Positions 51,995 to 60,667 are shown, counted from the stretch's first letter. The stretch is DNA of 64,000 bases from Ferruginibacter sp. HRS2-29 (GCF_024343615.1 NZ_RJUB01000015.1:62001-126000), one strand, 5' to 3'. The notes: generated from the letters alone by a model not told the origin. Numbers and translations are program-made.

Positions 51995-53131
51995 ATGCAT
52001 TTACCAAAATTCCTGTTGCTGCACTGGCAGTTGATACTATTTGTGTCATTGTCGGCAGCCGCCCTAATACAACTATTTTATCATCTTTTTTTCTTCAGCA
52101 GGCTGGCATTTTACAAGCCTGCGCTCAAAGCTGTTTCCCGGACCCATCCGGTAAGCGTAATCATTTGTGCCCGGGATGAAGCAGCCAACCTGGTAGATAA
52201 TTTACCCGGCTCACTCGTGCAGGAATATCGCACCACACATGAAGTGATCGTGGTGAATGATAATTCGTTTGACGAAAGCAAATACATCCTCGAAGAATTT
52301 CAGCGCAGCTTCAAGCAACTGCAGGTGGTGGAACTGACTCAGGAAGCGAGGATGATCCCGGGCAAAAAATTTCCGCTGAGCATCGGTATCCGCTCGGCAA
52401 AATATGAAACACTTTTGCTCACCGATGCAGACTGTGTGCCAGCCAGCGAACACTGGATCGACAGCATGCAGAATGCCTACCACGACGAAACGGAGATCGT
52501 GCTGGGCTATGGCGCTTTTCATAAGAAAAAAGGATTTCTCAACAAGCTGATCCGCTGGGAAACTTATCACTCGGCGCTGCAATACCTGAGTTATGCGCTG
52601 GCAGGCGTTCCATACATGGGTGTCGGAAGAAATCTTTCGTACAAAAAGGCTGTGTTCTTCCGACACAAAGGCTTTTCGGCGCACAACAATGTGCCGGGTG
52701 GCGATGATGACCTGTTCATCAATGCTGCCGCAACAAAAAAGAATATCCGCATCAATATCGAGAAAGATAGTTTTACGATGAGCAAACCCGCCGAATCGTG
52801 GCAGCAATGGCGCAGGCAGAAGCAACGGCATTATACCACTTCGAAATTCTACAAACCTATACATAAATTCCTGCTGGCCTTATATGCGTTTTCTCAATTT
52901 ATTTTTTACCCGTTACTCATCGCCAGCGCCCTATTTTACAACTGGCAATATGCATTGATCGTATTCGGAATAAAATTGCTGGTGCAATCCATCATATTTT
53001 ATCGCACGCTGAACAAACTGGGAGAAAAAGACCTCTTCGGATTATTCATTTTCTTTGACATGTGGATGTTTTTTTATTACCTGATCTTTGCACCGGCATT
53101 GATGAGGAAACCAAAGCAGGCCTGGAAGTAG
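51995..53131 (+). CDS. Membrane glycosyltransferase, family 2
   Basis: 378 residues from ATG at 51995 (MHLPKFLLLHWQLILF); 19 further in-frame codons upstream would translate the promoter repeat. One N-terminal membrane helix, a GT2 domain (PVSVIICARDEAANL, HEVIVVNDNSFDES, LLTDADCVPAS with the DxD-type metal motif, GGDDDLFINAAATKK, WRRQKQRHYTTSKFY, a QxxRW-like position) and at least two C-terminal membrane helices. It transfers a sugar from a nucleotide donor at the inner membrane, acceptor unknown. No polysaccharide cluster is adjacent. Confidence 0.85.
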   Translation: MHLPKFLLLHWQLILFVSLSAAALIQLFYHLFFFSRLAFYKPALKAVSRTHPVSVIICARDEAANLVDNLPGSLVQEYRTTHEVIVVNDNSFDESKYILEEFQRSFKQLQVVELTQEARMIPGKKFPLSIGIRSAKYETLLLTDADCVPASEHWIDSMQNAYHDETEIVLGYGAFHKKKGFLNKLIRWETYHSALQYLSYALAGVPYMGVGRNLSYKKAVFFRHKGFSAHNNVPGGDDDLFINAAATKKNIRINIEKDSFTMSKPAESWQQWRRQKQRHYTTSKFYKPIHKFLLALYAFSQFIFYPLLIASALFYNWQYALIVFGIKLLVQSIIFYRTLNKLGEKDLFGLFIFFDMWMFFYYLIFAPALMRKPKQAWK

Positions 53132-53153
53132 GCAAGCGCCTGCGGCGCATGCG

Positions 53154-53189
53154 GGTGAATGGTGAATGGTGAATGGTGAATAGTGAAAC
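53154..53189. repeat. GTGAATG-word repeat
   Basis: Four direct copies of GGTGAATGGTGAAT(A/G) ending in AGTGAAACC. Same word as at 28.25 and 53.9-54.0 kb, single orientation. Confidence 0.7.
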
Positions 53190-53253
53190 CTTTGAAGTTT
53201 AAAAACATTTAAGGGAATTTCATTTTTCGAAAACGACACCAATCCGCAACCCG

Positions 53254-53261
53254 TAACTTTG
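53254..53261 (+). promoter_or_regulatory. -7 box of rsmG
   Basis: TAACTTTG matches TAnnTTTG and ends 23 bp before the TTG start of rsmG. A clear -33 was not seen. Confidence 0.4.
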
Positions 53262-53284
53262 TAACGCATTCAAATTTTAAAAAA

Positions 53285-53920
53285 TTGGATATTTTAGAAA
53301 AATATTTCTCCGACTTTACCCCCACTCAAAAAGAGCAGTTTGCTGCCTTAAAAGACCTGTATTCCGACTGGAATGAGAAGATCAATGTGATCAGCCGGAA
53401 GGATATGGATAATTTTTATGTGCATCATGTATTGCATTCGCTGGCTATTGCCGCAAAATTTGATTTCAAAAAAGATCTGCAGGTGATGGATCTTGGTGCA
53501 GGTGGCGGCTTTCCGGGATTGCCCCTGGCGATATTTTTTCCGGAAGCGAATTTCCACCTGGTAGACAGTATCAACAAAAAGCTCACGGTAGTAAAAGAGA
53601 TCGCTTCAGCGATCGGGTTGAAAAATCTTACCACGCAACATTCCCGCGCCGAGGAGATCAAAAACCGCCAGTTTGATGTGGTGGTATCCCGTGCCGTAGC
53701 ACCGCTAAAAGATCTCTGGCGCTGGGGCAAGCCATTGATCCGCCGCAACAAGACCGCCGCCGGCATCGACAATCCAAACGGCCTCATCTGCCTGAAAGGC
53801 GGCGACCTTACCCAGGAAATTTTTGAAAGTGGTTGTAAACCATTTGTTTGGGAAGTTGACAATATCTTCGCTGAACCGCATTTTGAACAGAAATACCTTT
53901 TGTACCAACCGATTAAATAG
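53285..53920 (+). CDS. rsmG: 16S rRNA (guanine-527-N7)-methyltransferase
   Basis: 211 residues from a TTG start at 53285 (MDILEKYFSDFTPTQKEQF), chosen because the family's N-terminal helix begins there and no ATG is available. Motifs: YSDWNEKINVISRKDMDNFYVHHVLHSL, the SAM site MDLGAGGGFPGLPLAIFFPE, LVDSINKKL, VVVSRAVAPL and LICLKGGDL. It methylates G527 of 16S rRNA. mnmG, its frequent neighbour, is not here. Confidence 0.94.
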   Translation: MDILEKYFSDFTPTQKEQFAALKDLYSDWNEKINVISRKDMDNFYVHHVLHSLAIAAKFDFKKDLQVMDLGAGGGFPGLPLAIFFPEANFHLVDSINKKLTVVKEIASAIGLKNLTTQHSRAEEIKNRQFDVVVSRAVAPLKDLWRWGKPLIRRNKTAAGIDNPNGLICLKGGDLTQEIFESGCKPFVWEVDNIFAEPHFEQKYLLYQPIK

Positions 53921-53921
53921 T

Positions 53922-54038
53922 CAATAGGGAATAGTGAATAGTGAATTAGTCATTTAGTATGAAGCTTCTTGCTTATTGACTACTCCCTATTGACTATTCA
54001 CTATTGACTATTCACTATTGACTACTCCCTATTGACTA
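53922..54038. repeat. GTCAATAGTGAAT-word inverted repeat
   Basis: The left arm AGTCAATAGGGAATAGTGAATAG (after the rsmG stop) faces a longer right arm with six TATTGACTA(T/C)-type words. The centre (~30 bp) contains AGCTTC. It fills the gap before the orphan regulator. Confidence 0.82.
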
Positions 54039-54095
54039 CCACCACTACCCCCTTTGAGGTACTTTTTTAGGTTATTTTTTTACCTATTTTGCAAT

Positions 54096-54728
54096 ATGAA
54101 AAATATACCTGTTGCAATTGTTGAAGATAACAGCGACATCCGTCAGGCCCTTGCAAACATCATCGAACATGCCGATGGTTATGAACTCGTTTGTACCTGC
54201 AACAATGGCGAAGATGCCCTCATAAAACTTCCCATCTTTCAGCCACATATCATTTTGATGGACATCAACCTTGGTGGCATCAACGGCATTGAAGTGGTAC
54301 GCGAATTAAAAGCATCTTACCCGGACATGCTTTTTATGATGGATACCGTTTACGAGGAAGATGACAAGATCTTTGATGCGCTCAATGCCGGCGCCAGTGG
54401 TTATATCCTGAAAAAATCCACACCAGCCAAATTACTCGAAGCCATCAAGGAACTCAATGAAGGCGGGGCACCGATGAGCAGCCAGATAGCCCGTAAGATC
54501 GTTTCTACTTTCCAGAGCAAACCTGTAGTAGCCAATAACTCGCTGGATAATCTCTCGAAACGCGAACTGGAAATTTTGGAAATGCTGGCGACCGGATTGG
54601 TGTATAAAGAAATTTCAGCCAAGCTTTTTATCAGTTCGGAAACAGTGCGCAAGCATGTTTATAATGTATATCACAAACTTCACGTGAACAATCGGGTGGA
54701 AGCAGTCAATAAATTTTACGGCAGGTAA
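54096..54728 (+). CDS. Orphan LuxR/NarL-family response regulator
   Basis: 210 residues from ATG at 54096 (MKNIPVAIVEDNSDI); 14 in-frame codons upstream are rejected. Receiver domain with E10/D11 and phosphoacceptor D56 (ILMDINLGGINGIEV), Lys in SGYILKKSTP, and a LuxR HTH (SKRELEILEMLATGLVYKEI...SSETVRKHVYNVYHKL). No kinase is adjacent. A TATTTTGC box just before the start resembles a -7 element. Confidence 0.92.
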   Translation: MKNIPVAIVEDNSDIRQALANIIEHADGYELVCTCNNGEDALIKLPIFQPHIILMDINLGGINGIEVVRELKASYPDMLFMMDTVYEEDDKIFDALNAGASGYILKKSTPAKLLEAIKELNEGGAPMSSQIARKIVSTFQSKPVVANNSLDNLSKRELEILEMLATGLVYKEISAKLFISSETVRKHVYNVYHKLHVNNRVEAVNKFYGR

Positions 54729-54845
54729 CCAACCACCAAGACACAAAGAACTCAAAGTTTCACAAAGTAGAAAAGGGCACGCGAGCGTGCCCTTTTCTTT
54801 ATATTTTTTCTTGTGCTTCTTTGAGCTCTTTGTGCCTTCGTGGTT
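54729..54845. repeat. CACAAAG-word inverted repeat with embedded terminator, convergent genes
   Basis: The left arm AACCACCAAGACACAAAG, CTCAAAGTTTCACAAAG; the right arm CTTGTGCTTCTTTGAGC, TCTTTGTGCCTTCGTGGTT. The centre is a perfect 12-bp hairpin (see separate entry). It spans the gap between the convergent orphan regulator and M1 peptidase. Confidence 0.88.
54771..54800. terminator. Bidirectional terminator within the CACAAAG repeat
   Basis: AAAAGGGCACGC (54771-54782) pairs with 54785-54796, followed by TTCTTTATATTTTTTC on the plus strand; A-rich on the left for the minus strand. Confidence 0.88.
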
Positions 54846-54847
54846 AC

Positions 54848-56785
54848 TTACCAGTTCAACTCCAGCACATTATTCTTTTGATCCACATCTGCCAGTCTTT
54901 TTGACGGATCGATCTCCACTTTTTTGATATCCTTCAAATTTGCCTTGAGGCTGATGGTGTAAGTCGGATGCGTCCATTTCCATTCGTTTTCCACGATGAA
55001 TTTTTCACCGGTTGTTTCCTGTTTTTTATTACCGAACATGAGGTTTAGCGGGATCGTATGCATTTCGGTTGTACCATCCTTAAAAGTGATCTGCACATCT
55101 ATGGGCATCGGCATAAGTCCAATCCTTTTGAAACGGATGTTGGAAAGCCCGTTTTCTTCCCAAAGGTTATCGATGCTGTAATCGATCGTCTTAATAGAAT
55201 TTACCCAGTATTGTTTGTACCAATCGAGCTGAAGCCCGCTCACATCCTGCGCCACTTTCATGAAGTCGTTGGCATTCGGATGCTTGAATTTCCAGCGGTT
55301 GTAATATTCCAGGAGTATCTTATCCCGTACGGAAGCGCCAACAATGTACCCCAATTGCTCCAGGAACACTGCCCCTTTTGAATAAGAAGCAATGCTGTAA
55401 CCCGTGTTGGTATTGAAATGATCGGCATGTGTCGATAAAGGCTCCTCAAAATTGCTGCGTGCCAGCGAATAATAACTGTTGTAAGCCGAAGGATGATTTT
55501 CCGGCAAAGTAGCCAGTTGTTCCTTCAATCCTTTTTTATCGGGCTTGATGGCAAAAGTATCCCTCAGTTTTTGTTTCTCCGTCTTGCCTTCGTAAAAAGC
55601 AGTTTCGATGGTTTCGCCATAATCGGTAAACCCTTCATCCATCCACGGGTAGAGGCTTTCGTTGGTACCGAGTATCATCTGGAACCAGCTATGCGTCCAC
55701 TCATGAAAAGCCGTACCAAGTCCCGGTGTGTGTATCAGCGTAGCCATCGCGTATTCCATACCGCCATCGCCGCCATGCAGGAAACTATATTGCGGGTAAG
55801 GGTATTTACCAAAATTCTTTTCGATGAATGGAAGCACTTTTACCGCCGCATCGGCCAGTCTTTCCCAGGCAGAATCATTGCCCGGGCTATCAGGAATAAA
55901 ATTATAAATAACATGGATCACCGGTCCGTTGCCCGGCATTTTCCTCACCAGGTGTTTGTATTCCGGATCAGCAGCCCATACAAAATCATGGATATTGTTG
56001 CCCACAAAATGCCAGCTGCGTTTATCCTTTGCCGTTGGTTTCAATTCGGTACCGGGTTTATCATAACCCCAGCCAATCTCATTGGCATTTACCAATACGC
56101 CGGTACCACCGATCTTGTATGTTTTATCAATGTTGATGGTCACGTCAAAATCTCCCCATACTCCATAGAATTCACGGGCCACGTAGGGGGTAGGATGCCA
56201 GCCTTCGTAATCGTACTCGCACATTTTGGGATACCACTGGCTTATGCTGTAGCGCACGTTCGTTTTAGGGTTATCCCTGCCGCTCCTGCGGATCTGCAAA
56301 GGCACCTGAGCTTCAAATTCCATTTCGAAGGTAACGGTGGTCTTAGGCAGAATGGGTTTGGTAAGGTTTACCTCCAGGATCGTTTCGTGGTATTTGAAGG
56401 GTTGCGGTACGCCATTCATCTTTAATGAAATGATCTTCTGGTAACCGATCTCTTCCGGTTTCAGATTGGCGATCCTGTCCTTCACCCTCGTATCCCAGTC
56501 GGGCTTACCACCAATGCTGATCTTGCCCAGTTCCTGGCTGCGTACGTCCATGCTGCTTCCGGGTTGAAAAGCATTCCAGTACAGGTGGTAGAATACCCTG
56601 TCGAGTTTGTCCGTGGAGTTATTGCTGTAGGCCAGCACCTGTTTGCCGGTAAACTTATTGCTGTTCACATCTACGTCCACATTCATTTTATACTTCACAC
56701 GTTGCTGCCAGCGGTCGGGCTGCGCCTGCGAAGAAAGAAATAAGGAACATAGAATAAGAAATAAGGAAGTGGCTTTATGAGTCAT
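54848..56785 (-). CDS. Exported M1-family metallopeptidase
   Basis: 645 residues from ATG at 56785 (MTHKATSLFLILCSLFLSSQAQ); seven upstream codons are unneeded. The gluzincin core has GGMEYAM (GAMEN exopeptidase-like motif), the zinc motif HEWTHSW followed after 18 residues by DEGF (third ligand Glu), and a helical C-terminal region with DVSGLQLDWYKQYWVN. The N-terminal domain is beta-rich, as in aminopeptidase N/leukotriene A4 hydrolase relatives. Probably a periplasmic or surface aminopeptidase. Confidence 0.9.
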   Translation of the reverse strand: MTHKATSLFLILCSLFLSSQAQPDRWQQRVKYKMNVDVDVNSNKFTGKQVLAYSNNSTDKLDRVFYHLYWNAFQPGSSMDVRSQELGKISIGGKPDWDTRVKDRIANLKPEEIGYQKIISLKMNGVPQPFKYHETILEVNLTKPILPKTTVTFEMEFEAQVPLQIRRSGRDNPKTNVRYSISQWYPKMCEYDYEGWHPTPYVAREFYGVWGDFDVTINIDKTYKIGGTGVLVNANEIGWGYDKPGTELKPTAKDKRSWHFVGNNIHDFVWAADPEYKHLVRKMPGNGPVIHVIYNFIPDSPGNDSAWERLADAAVKVLPFIEKNFGKYPYPQYSFLHGGDGGMEYAMATLIHTPGLGTAFHEWTHSWFQMILGTNESLYPWMDEGFTDYGETIETAFYEGKTEKQKLRDTFAIKPDKKGLKEQLATLPENHPSAYNSYYSLARSNFEEPLSTHADHFNTNTGYSIASYSKGAVFLEQLGYIVGASVRDKILLEYYNRWKFKHPNANDFMKVAQDVSGLQLDWYKQYWVNSIKTIDYSIDNLWEENGLSNIRFKRIGLMPMPIDVQITFKDGTTEMHTIPLNLMFGNKKQETTGEKFIVENEWKWTHPTYTISLKANLKDIKKVEIDPSKRLADVDQKNNVLELNW

Positions 56786-56817
56786 GCTTGAAAAATTGTC
56801 GTGCAAAAATCGGCTAA

Positions 56818-56963
56818 AAAGTTCAAAGGTTCAAAAGTTCAGGGGGTTCAAAATGTTAAATGCGTTCCATTAGAACAAACCTTTCGAACATTTTGAACCT
56901 TTGAACTATTGAACTTTTGAACCTTTGAACTTTTTGAACCTCTTGAACTGTTAAACTGTTGAA
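56818..56963. repeat. TTGAACC-family inverted repeat between M28 and M1 peptidase genes
   Basis: The left side has AAAGTTCAAAGGTTCAAAAG, GTTCAGGGGGTTC; the right side AACATTTTGAACCTTTGAAC, TTTTGAACCTTTGAACTTT, TTGAACCTCTTGAAC. A ~25-bp centre separates them. It ends close to the M28 stop. Confidence 0.82.
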
Positions 56964-58115
56964 CTACTCAGACTTCATCAGCCTTTGATTGAACTGAACG
57001 ATCAGTTTAAACAGATCTTCATGCTCATTCAGCGGTAGTGTGGCACTTTTATCAAACACATCGTGATACGCTTTTATTCCACCCATGGTATAAAAGAAAA
57101 ATGCAGGCACTCCCTTTTCTGTAAAAAAATAATGGTCGCTGTTGGCGGCTTTGCCGCGTGGATATATTTTAGTGAGCAATTTGTAGCGATCGTTCACTTC
57201 GTTCATGATGGCGAATTCTTTTGGAAATTCAGTGGCGTTAACTATCGTAATGCCTTCTTCGCCGGTTCCGGCAAGATCGGTATTGATGAGAAAACGGATA
57301 TTATTCAACGGCACCAGCGGGTGTTCGGTAAAATATTTAGACCCTCTCAATCCTGCTTCTTCCCCGGCAAAACAAATGAACCCGATGCTGTACGGCTGCG
57401 GATTTTTTGCATAATAATGCGCCAGGTTCAGCAGCAGCGATATGCCGCTGGCATTATCATTCGCTCCGGGAAAATAAGTATCCTTGCCCATGCCGCCCAG
57501 ATGATCGTAATGCGCCGTGATGAAAATGATGGAATCCGGTTTGGCAGTTCCTTTTACGATAGCACACACGTTGGAGGCATTAAAATCTTCCACGAGTTTA
57601 TTTTCTATATTGACAGAAAATTCCTTTGGCAAACCTGAAATGGATTTTTTATCGATATCGATCATCGTATAATCAGAGGCTATATCTGCTACCGACCAGG
57701 TAAGTTTATCCTGAAGGCGAACCAATAAAGCATTTTTACGGTTGATGAATTGTATGCTATCCGCCTGCTCCAGCTCACCTTTACCCTTCACGCCTTTCGC
57801 GTCCGGCGAAACGATGAAATCCTTACCAGGCAACAATGTTTTACCATTGATGCTGAGTTCCATTTTTCCGGGAAAAGTATTCACGTCATAACTGAATTTT
57901 TGAAAATAATCTTTCCCTGAAAGTGGCTGCAGTCCATAATCTTTGAATTGCATGGCAATAAAACCGGCGGCTTTTTTCATGCCGTCGTTGGTATAACCAC
58001 GTCCCCAGAAATAGGGAGAAGTAAGGGTATCGACTATTTTTCTGCCAAAGGAAAGTTCCTGTGCATGGGCATTGAAAGAAATAATACTAAGGAAAACCAG
58101 GATTAATTTTTTCAT
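56964..58115 (-). CDS. Exported M28-family zinc peptidase
   Basis: 383 residues with signal peptide MKKLILVFLSIISFNAHAQ. The di-zinc aminopeptidase core is complete: TAHYDHLGGMG (first His), FPGANDNASGISLLLNLA (bridging Asp), CFAGEEAGLRGSKYF (catalytic Glu pair), LINTDLAGTG (Asp) and KAYHDVFDKS (second His). It resembles aminopeptidase Y/glutaminyl-cyclase-type M28 enzymes. Located in the periplasm or at the surface; substrate unknown. Confidence 0.92.
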   Translation of the reverse strand: MKKLILVFLSIISFNAHAQELSFGRKIVDTLTSPYFWGRGYTNDGMKKAAGFIAMQFKDYGLQPLSGKDYFQKFSYDVNTFPGKMELSINGKTLLPGKDFIVSPDAKGVKGKGELEQADSIQFINRKNALLVRLQDKLTWSVADIASDYTMIDIDKKSISGLPKEFSVNIENKLVEDFNASNVCAIVKGTAKPDSIIFITAHYDHLGGMGKDTYFPGANDNASGISLLLNLAHYYAKNPQPYSIGFICFAGEEAGLRGSKYFTEHPLVPLNNIRFLINTDLAGTGEEGITIVNATEFPKEFAIMNEVNDRYKLLTKIYPRGKAANSDHYFFTEKGVPAFFFYTMGGIKAYHDVFDKSATLPLNEHEDLFKLIVQFNQRLMKSE

Positions 58116-58137
58116 GTGTAGATTTTAATTATCCTAA

Positions 58138-58246
58138 AGGATCAAGATTTTCTTAACCGCAGAGAACATGGATAAACGGAGCTTACGCAGAGAATGCTCT
58201 ATCAGAGACACTTCTACGTGAACTCTGGGCTCTCTTGTTTTCTCCG
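58138..58246. repeat. GCAGAGAA-word imperfect repeat upstream of M28 gene
   Basis: CTTAACCGCAGAGAAC and TTACGCAGAGAATG face CTCTGGGCTCTCTTG and TTTTCTCCGGT as an imperfect inverted pair. Function unknown. Confidence 0.5.
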
Positions 58247-58279
58247 GTAAAAGTATTAATAACAAAACCGAATAACGAT

Positions 58280-58945
58280 CTAGTTTTTCCCATCGACTAC
58301 TATCACAATTTCTCCTTTCACCGTTTTTGCATTGAAATGATCGTATACTTCCTGGAGGCTACCGCGTTTGTTTTCTTCAAACTTTTTGGTGAGCTCCCTG
58401 CTTACGCAACATTGCCGGTCGGTGCCAAAATATTGAATGAAATCATTCAATGTTTTTACCAGCCGCATGGGGCTTTCGTAAAAGACCATGGTACGTTCTT
58501 CCAGCGCCATTTTTTTGAGAAAAGTCTGGCGGCCTTTTTTCAACGGAAGAAACCCTTCGAAGCAAAAGCTGGTGATAGGCAGCCCACTGTTGACCAGGGC
58601 CGGTACAAATGCCGTTGCGCCCGGCAGGCATTCCACCTTGATATCGTGTTTCACACATTCGCGTACCAATAAAAAAGCTGGGTCACTGATGCCGGGGGTT
58701 CCCGCATCGGTAAGCAACGCAATCGTTTTGCCGGCCAGCATCTGCTCAGCCAGGTGAACCACGATCTTATGTTCGTTGTGCTGATGATAAGGTGATACAG
58801 GTTTTTGTACCTGGTAATGATTGAGCAATACGCCCGAAGTGCGGGTATCCTCCGCTAGAATAAGATCCACTGACTTTAATACATCAATGGCCCTGAAAGT
58901 CATATCGGCTAGGTTGCCTATAGGGGTGGGAACGATGTAAAGCAT
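58280..58945 (-). CDS. rsmI: 16S rRNA (cytidine-1402-2'-O)-methyltransferase
   Basis: 221 residues, shorter than E. coli RsmI (286), lacking its C-terminal extension. Tetrapyrrole-methylase fold: MLYIVPTPIGNLADMTFRAIDVLKSVDLILAEDTRTSGVLL-type start with the PTPIGN motif, ALLTDAGTPGISDPAF, LPGATAFVPALVNSGLP, FEGFLP and YESPMRLVKTLNDF. It methylates C1402 in the ribosomal P site. Confidence 0.94.
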   Translation of the reverse strand: MLYIVPTPIGNLADMTFRAIDVLKSVDLILAEDTRTSGVLLNHYQVQKPVSPYHQHNEHKIVVHLAEQMLAGKTIALLTDAGTPGISDPAFLLVRECVKHDIKVECLPGATAFVPALVNSGLPITSFCFEGFLPLKKGRQTFLKKMALEERTMVFYESPMRLVKTLNDFIQYFGTDRQCCVSRELTKKFEENKRGSLQEVYDHFNAKTVKGEIVIVVDGKN

Positions 58946-58965
58946 GAAGAAGAGTTGTCAGATGT

Positions 58966-59100
58966 TAGATGTCAGTTGTCAGCAAGGAACAACTCAGGTT
59001 GAAATTATCCGCTTGCTTTCCTGTTGAATTGTTCAACCCGCAAAACCAGCAGACTCCGATAAGCGGTCGTCCATCGTCGGTCGTCAGTGGTCGGTTGCCT
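58966..59100. repeat. TGTCAG and GGTCGTC word repeats in the rsmI-purS gap
   Basis: GTTGTCAGATG, GATGTCAGTTGTCAG (58966-58984) and GCGGTCGTCCATC, GTCGGTCGTCAGTGGTCGG (59061-59096). Related GTCGTC words recur at 60.1 and 60.6 kb. Confidence 0.6.
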
Positions 59101-59103
59101 CTC

Positions 59104-59349
59104 CTACCCGATGGTTATCTCAAACATTTCCATCACCTGGTTGGCTAATAATTTCTTAGCTGCGTCTTCCGCGATGGCTTTAGCTGCTGCTTCTGATTCT
59201 GCTTCTACCTGCAGGGTGATATTTTTGCCGATGCGTACATCTTTGATGCTCCCCAATCCAAGATTTCCTAATCCGCCCATGACCGCTTTCCCTTGCGGAT
59301 CAAGCAATTCTTTCAATGGCATCACTTTTACCTGCGCTGTATAGATCAT
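59104..59349 (-). CDS. purS: Phosphoribosylformylglycinamidine synthase subunit PurS
   Basis: 81 residues from ATG at 59349 (MIYTAQVKVMPLKELLDPQGKAV); the open frame to 59436 overlaps pssA and is rejected. Conserved PurS blocks: LDPQGKAV, GLGNLGLGSIKDVRIGKNI and AEDAAKKLLANQVMEMFEI. PurS joins PurQ and small PurL in the FGAM step of purine synthesis, so this organism should have the three-subunit enzyme. It begins 2 bp after the pssA stop. Confidence 0.9.
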   Translation of the reverse strand: MIYTAQVKVMPLKELLDPQGKAVMGGLGNLGLGSIKDVRIGKNITLQVEAESEAAAKAIAEDAAKKLLANQVMEMFEITIG

Positions 59350-59351
59350 AT

Positions 59352-60110
59352 TTAGTTGTTTTTGAAAAGCAAAGATAAAATAATGTAGCCTATAAAAATA
59401 ACAGGTACCGCCAGCCAATGCAAAAACACGATACATAACAGCGAAAAGCCCAGCAATATCAGTTTAGGAAGGTTTCCTTTGATGCTTTTATCCTGGAATT
59501 TCAACGCCATGAGGGGGAGTTTGCTCACCATCAGTCCGCTTACCACGATGATGACACCATAAAGGAACCATTTGTTCAGCAGCAGCTCCTGCACAAAAGC
59601 TATATCAGTATACCAGTAAATAACAGGGAATGATGCGATGAGCAATCCCGCTGCCGGGATCGGTACGCCTTTGAAACCGTATTGCTGCGAAGTATCGATA
59701 TTGAACCTTGCCAGCCTGTAAGCGCCGGCCGCCGCGATGAACAATGCCGGCACCAGCCAGATGACAGAGATATCAAGCCCGTCTTCCTGCTTCGCAAAAC
59801 TCAGGCGGAGAAACTGGTAGATGATGAGTGATGGCGCTACACCAAAACTTACCACATCGGCCAGGGAATCGAGTTGCTTGCCCATCTCGGAAGTGGCATT
59901 GAATAACCTCGCTACAAACCCGTCGAGAAAATCAACTACCGCCGCAATGGCTATGAACAGGGACGCCAGCCAGATCTTTTCAGGAATATCCACAAACTGG
60001 GCACCTTCGGGGCTGTACTGAATAACAATTCCATTTTGCAAAATTGCTATGATGGCCAGGCAGCCGAAAATAAGGTTGAGCAGTGTAAATAAATTGGGTA
60101 TCTGTTTCAT
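59352..60110 (-). CDS. pssA: CDP-diacylglycerol-serine O-phosphatidyltransferase
   Basis: 252 residues with about seven membrane helices. The CDP-alcohol phosphatidyltransferase signature DG-x2-AR-x8-G-x3-D-x3-D is complete (DGFVARLFNATSEMGKQLDS then LAD). N-terminus MKQIPNLFTLLNLIFGCLAI is typical of the Bacillus-type PssA. It makes phosphatidylserine, the precursor of phosphatidylethanolamine. The purS gene follows by 2 bp, probably in one transcript. Confidence 0.92.
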   Translation of the reverse strand: MKQIPNLFTLLNLIFGCLAIIAILQNGIVIQYSPEGAQFVDIPEKIWLASLFIAIAAVVDFLDGFVARLFNATSEMGKQLDSLADVVSFGVAPSLIIYQFLRLSFAKQEDGLDISVIWLVPALFIAAAGAYRLARFNIDTSQQYGFKGVPIPAAGLLIASFPVIYWYTDIAFVQELLLNKWFLYGVIIVVSGLMVSKLPLMALKFQDKSIKGNLPKLILLGFSLLCIVFLHWLAVPVIFIGYIILSLLFKNN

Positions 60111-60113
60111 GAG

Positions 60114-60140
60114 GAGAAGACGACCGACGACGGACGACCG
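60114..60140. repeat. GACGACCGAC-word repeat upstream of pssA
   Basis: AAGACGACCGACGACGG then ACGACCGAAAG, about 5 bp upstream of pssA. Reverse-complement words occur at 60613-60667, on the other side of the four-helix-bundle gene. Confidence 0.65.
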
Positions 60141-60192
60141 AAAGTTTATAATTTTTAAAGGTTATCTTTTATTTTCTAATCTAAAAAGACGG

Positions 60193-60546
60193 CTATTTTA
60201 GGGAATTCTTAAATGCCTGAATTTTATAAACCAACCTGTCCAGATTATTGTAAAATCTATTGAACAGCAGTTGATCAATGTAATTTCTTCTGATAGCAAG
60301 ATACAGACAATTGACTACTTCTAATGCTGATCGCTGAGCATAACCTAAAAACCTTCTTTGCTCCGGATCAGACTGCCCGGTTGAACCTTCCGCGATATTC
60401 AAAGAAATGGAATCCGCAGCACGTTTCATCTGTGATGTCAAAGAAAACATCTCCTCCTTCGGGAATGCCCTTGTCAGCCAATGAACTTCATCCGCCATAT
60501 TCACTGCAAGCTTCCATACTTCCAGTTTTTCAAATTTAAATGCCAT
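60193..60546 (-). CDS. Four-helix bundle protein (S23/Avd-like)
   Basis: 117 residues: FEKLEVWKLAVNMADEVHWL, FPKEEMFSLTSQMKRAADSISLNIAEGS, RRFLGYAQRSALEVVNCLYLA and a last helix, the classic four-helix bundle (S23-type) family. Relatives sit in 23S rRNA intervening sequences or act as accessory proteins (Avd) of diversity-generating retroelements. No rRNA, reverse transcriptase or variable repeat is nearby, so the role is unknown. Start ATG at 60546. Confidence 0.85.
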   Translation of the reverse strand: MAFKFEKLEVWKLAVNMADEVHWLTRAFPKEEMFSLTSQMKRAADSISLNIAEGSTGQSDPEQRRFLGYAQRSALEVVNCLYLAIRRNYIDQLLFNRFYNNLDRLVYKIQAFKNSLK

Positions 60547-60612
60547 ACCACTTCGCTTTTCGTTTTAAAAAAGTTTTTGTGTGTATGGTTAGTAGGTTAT
60601 ATTCTATCAGTT

Positions 60613-60667
60613 TGGTCAGTCGTCCGTCGTCGGTGGTCATTCGCCGGTCGTCAGTCCCCGGTCGTCA
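60613..60667. repeat. GTCGTC-word repeat upstream of the four-helix-bundle gene
   Basis: TTGGTCAGTCGTCCGTCGTC, GGTGGTCATTCGCCGGTCGTC, CCCCGGTCGTC. It ends within the last bases of the aminopeptidase gene. Inverted relative to 60114-60140. Confidence 0.7.

Noticed and set aside
55493..56425. 310-codon plus-strand open frame inside the M1 peptidase gene
   Set aside because: Antisense shadow of a well-supported peptidase; no recognisable domain.
60193..60546. Diversity-generating retroelement accessory gene (Avd)
   Set aside because: No reverse transcriptase, template repeat or variable repeat in the window.
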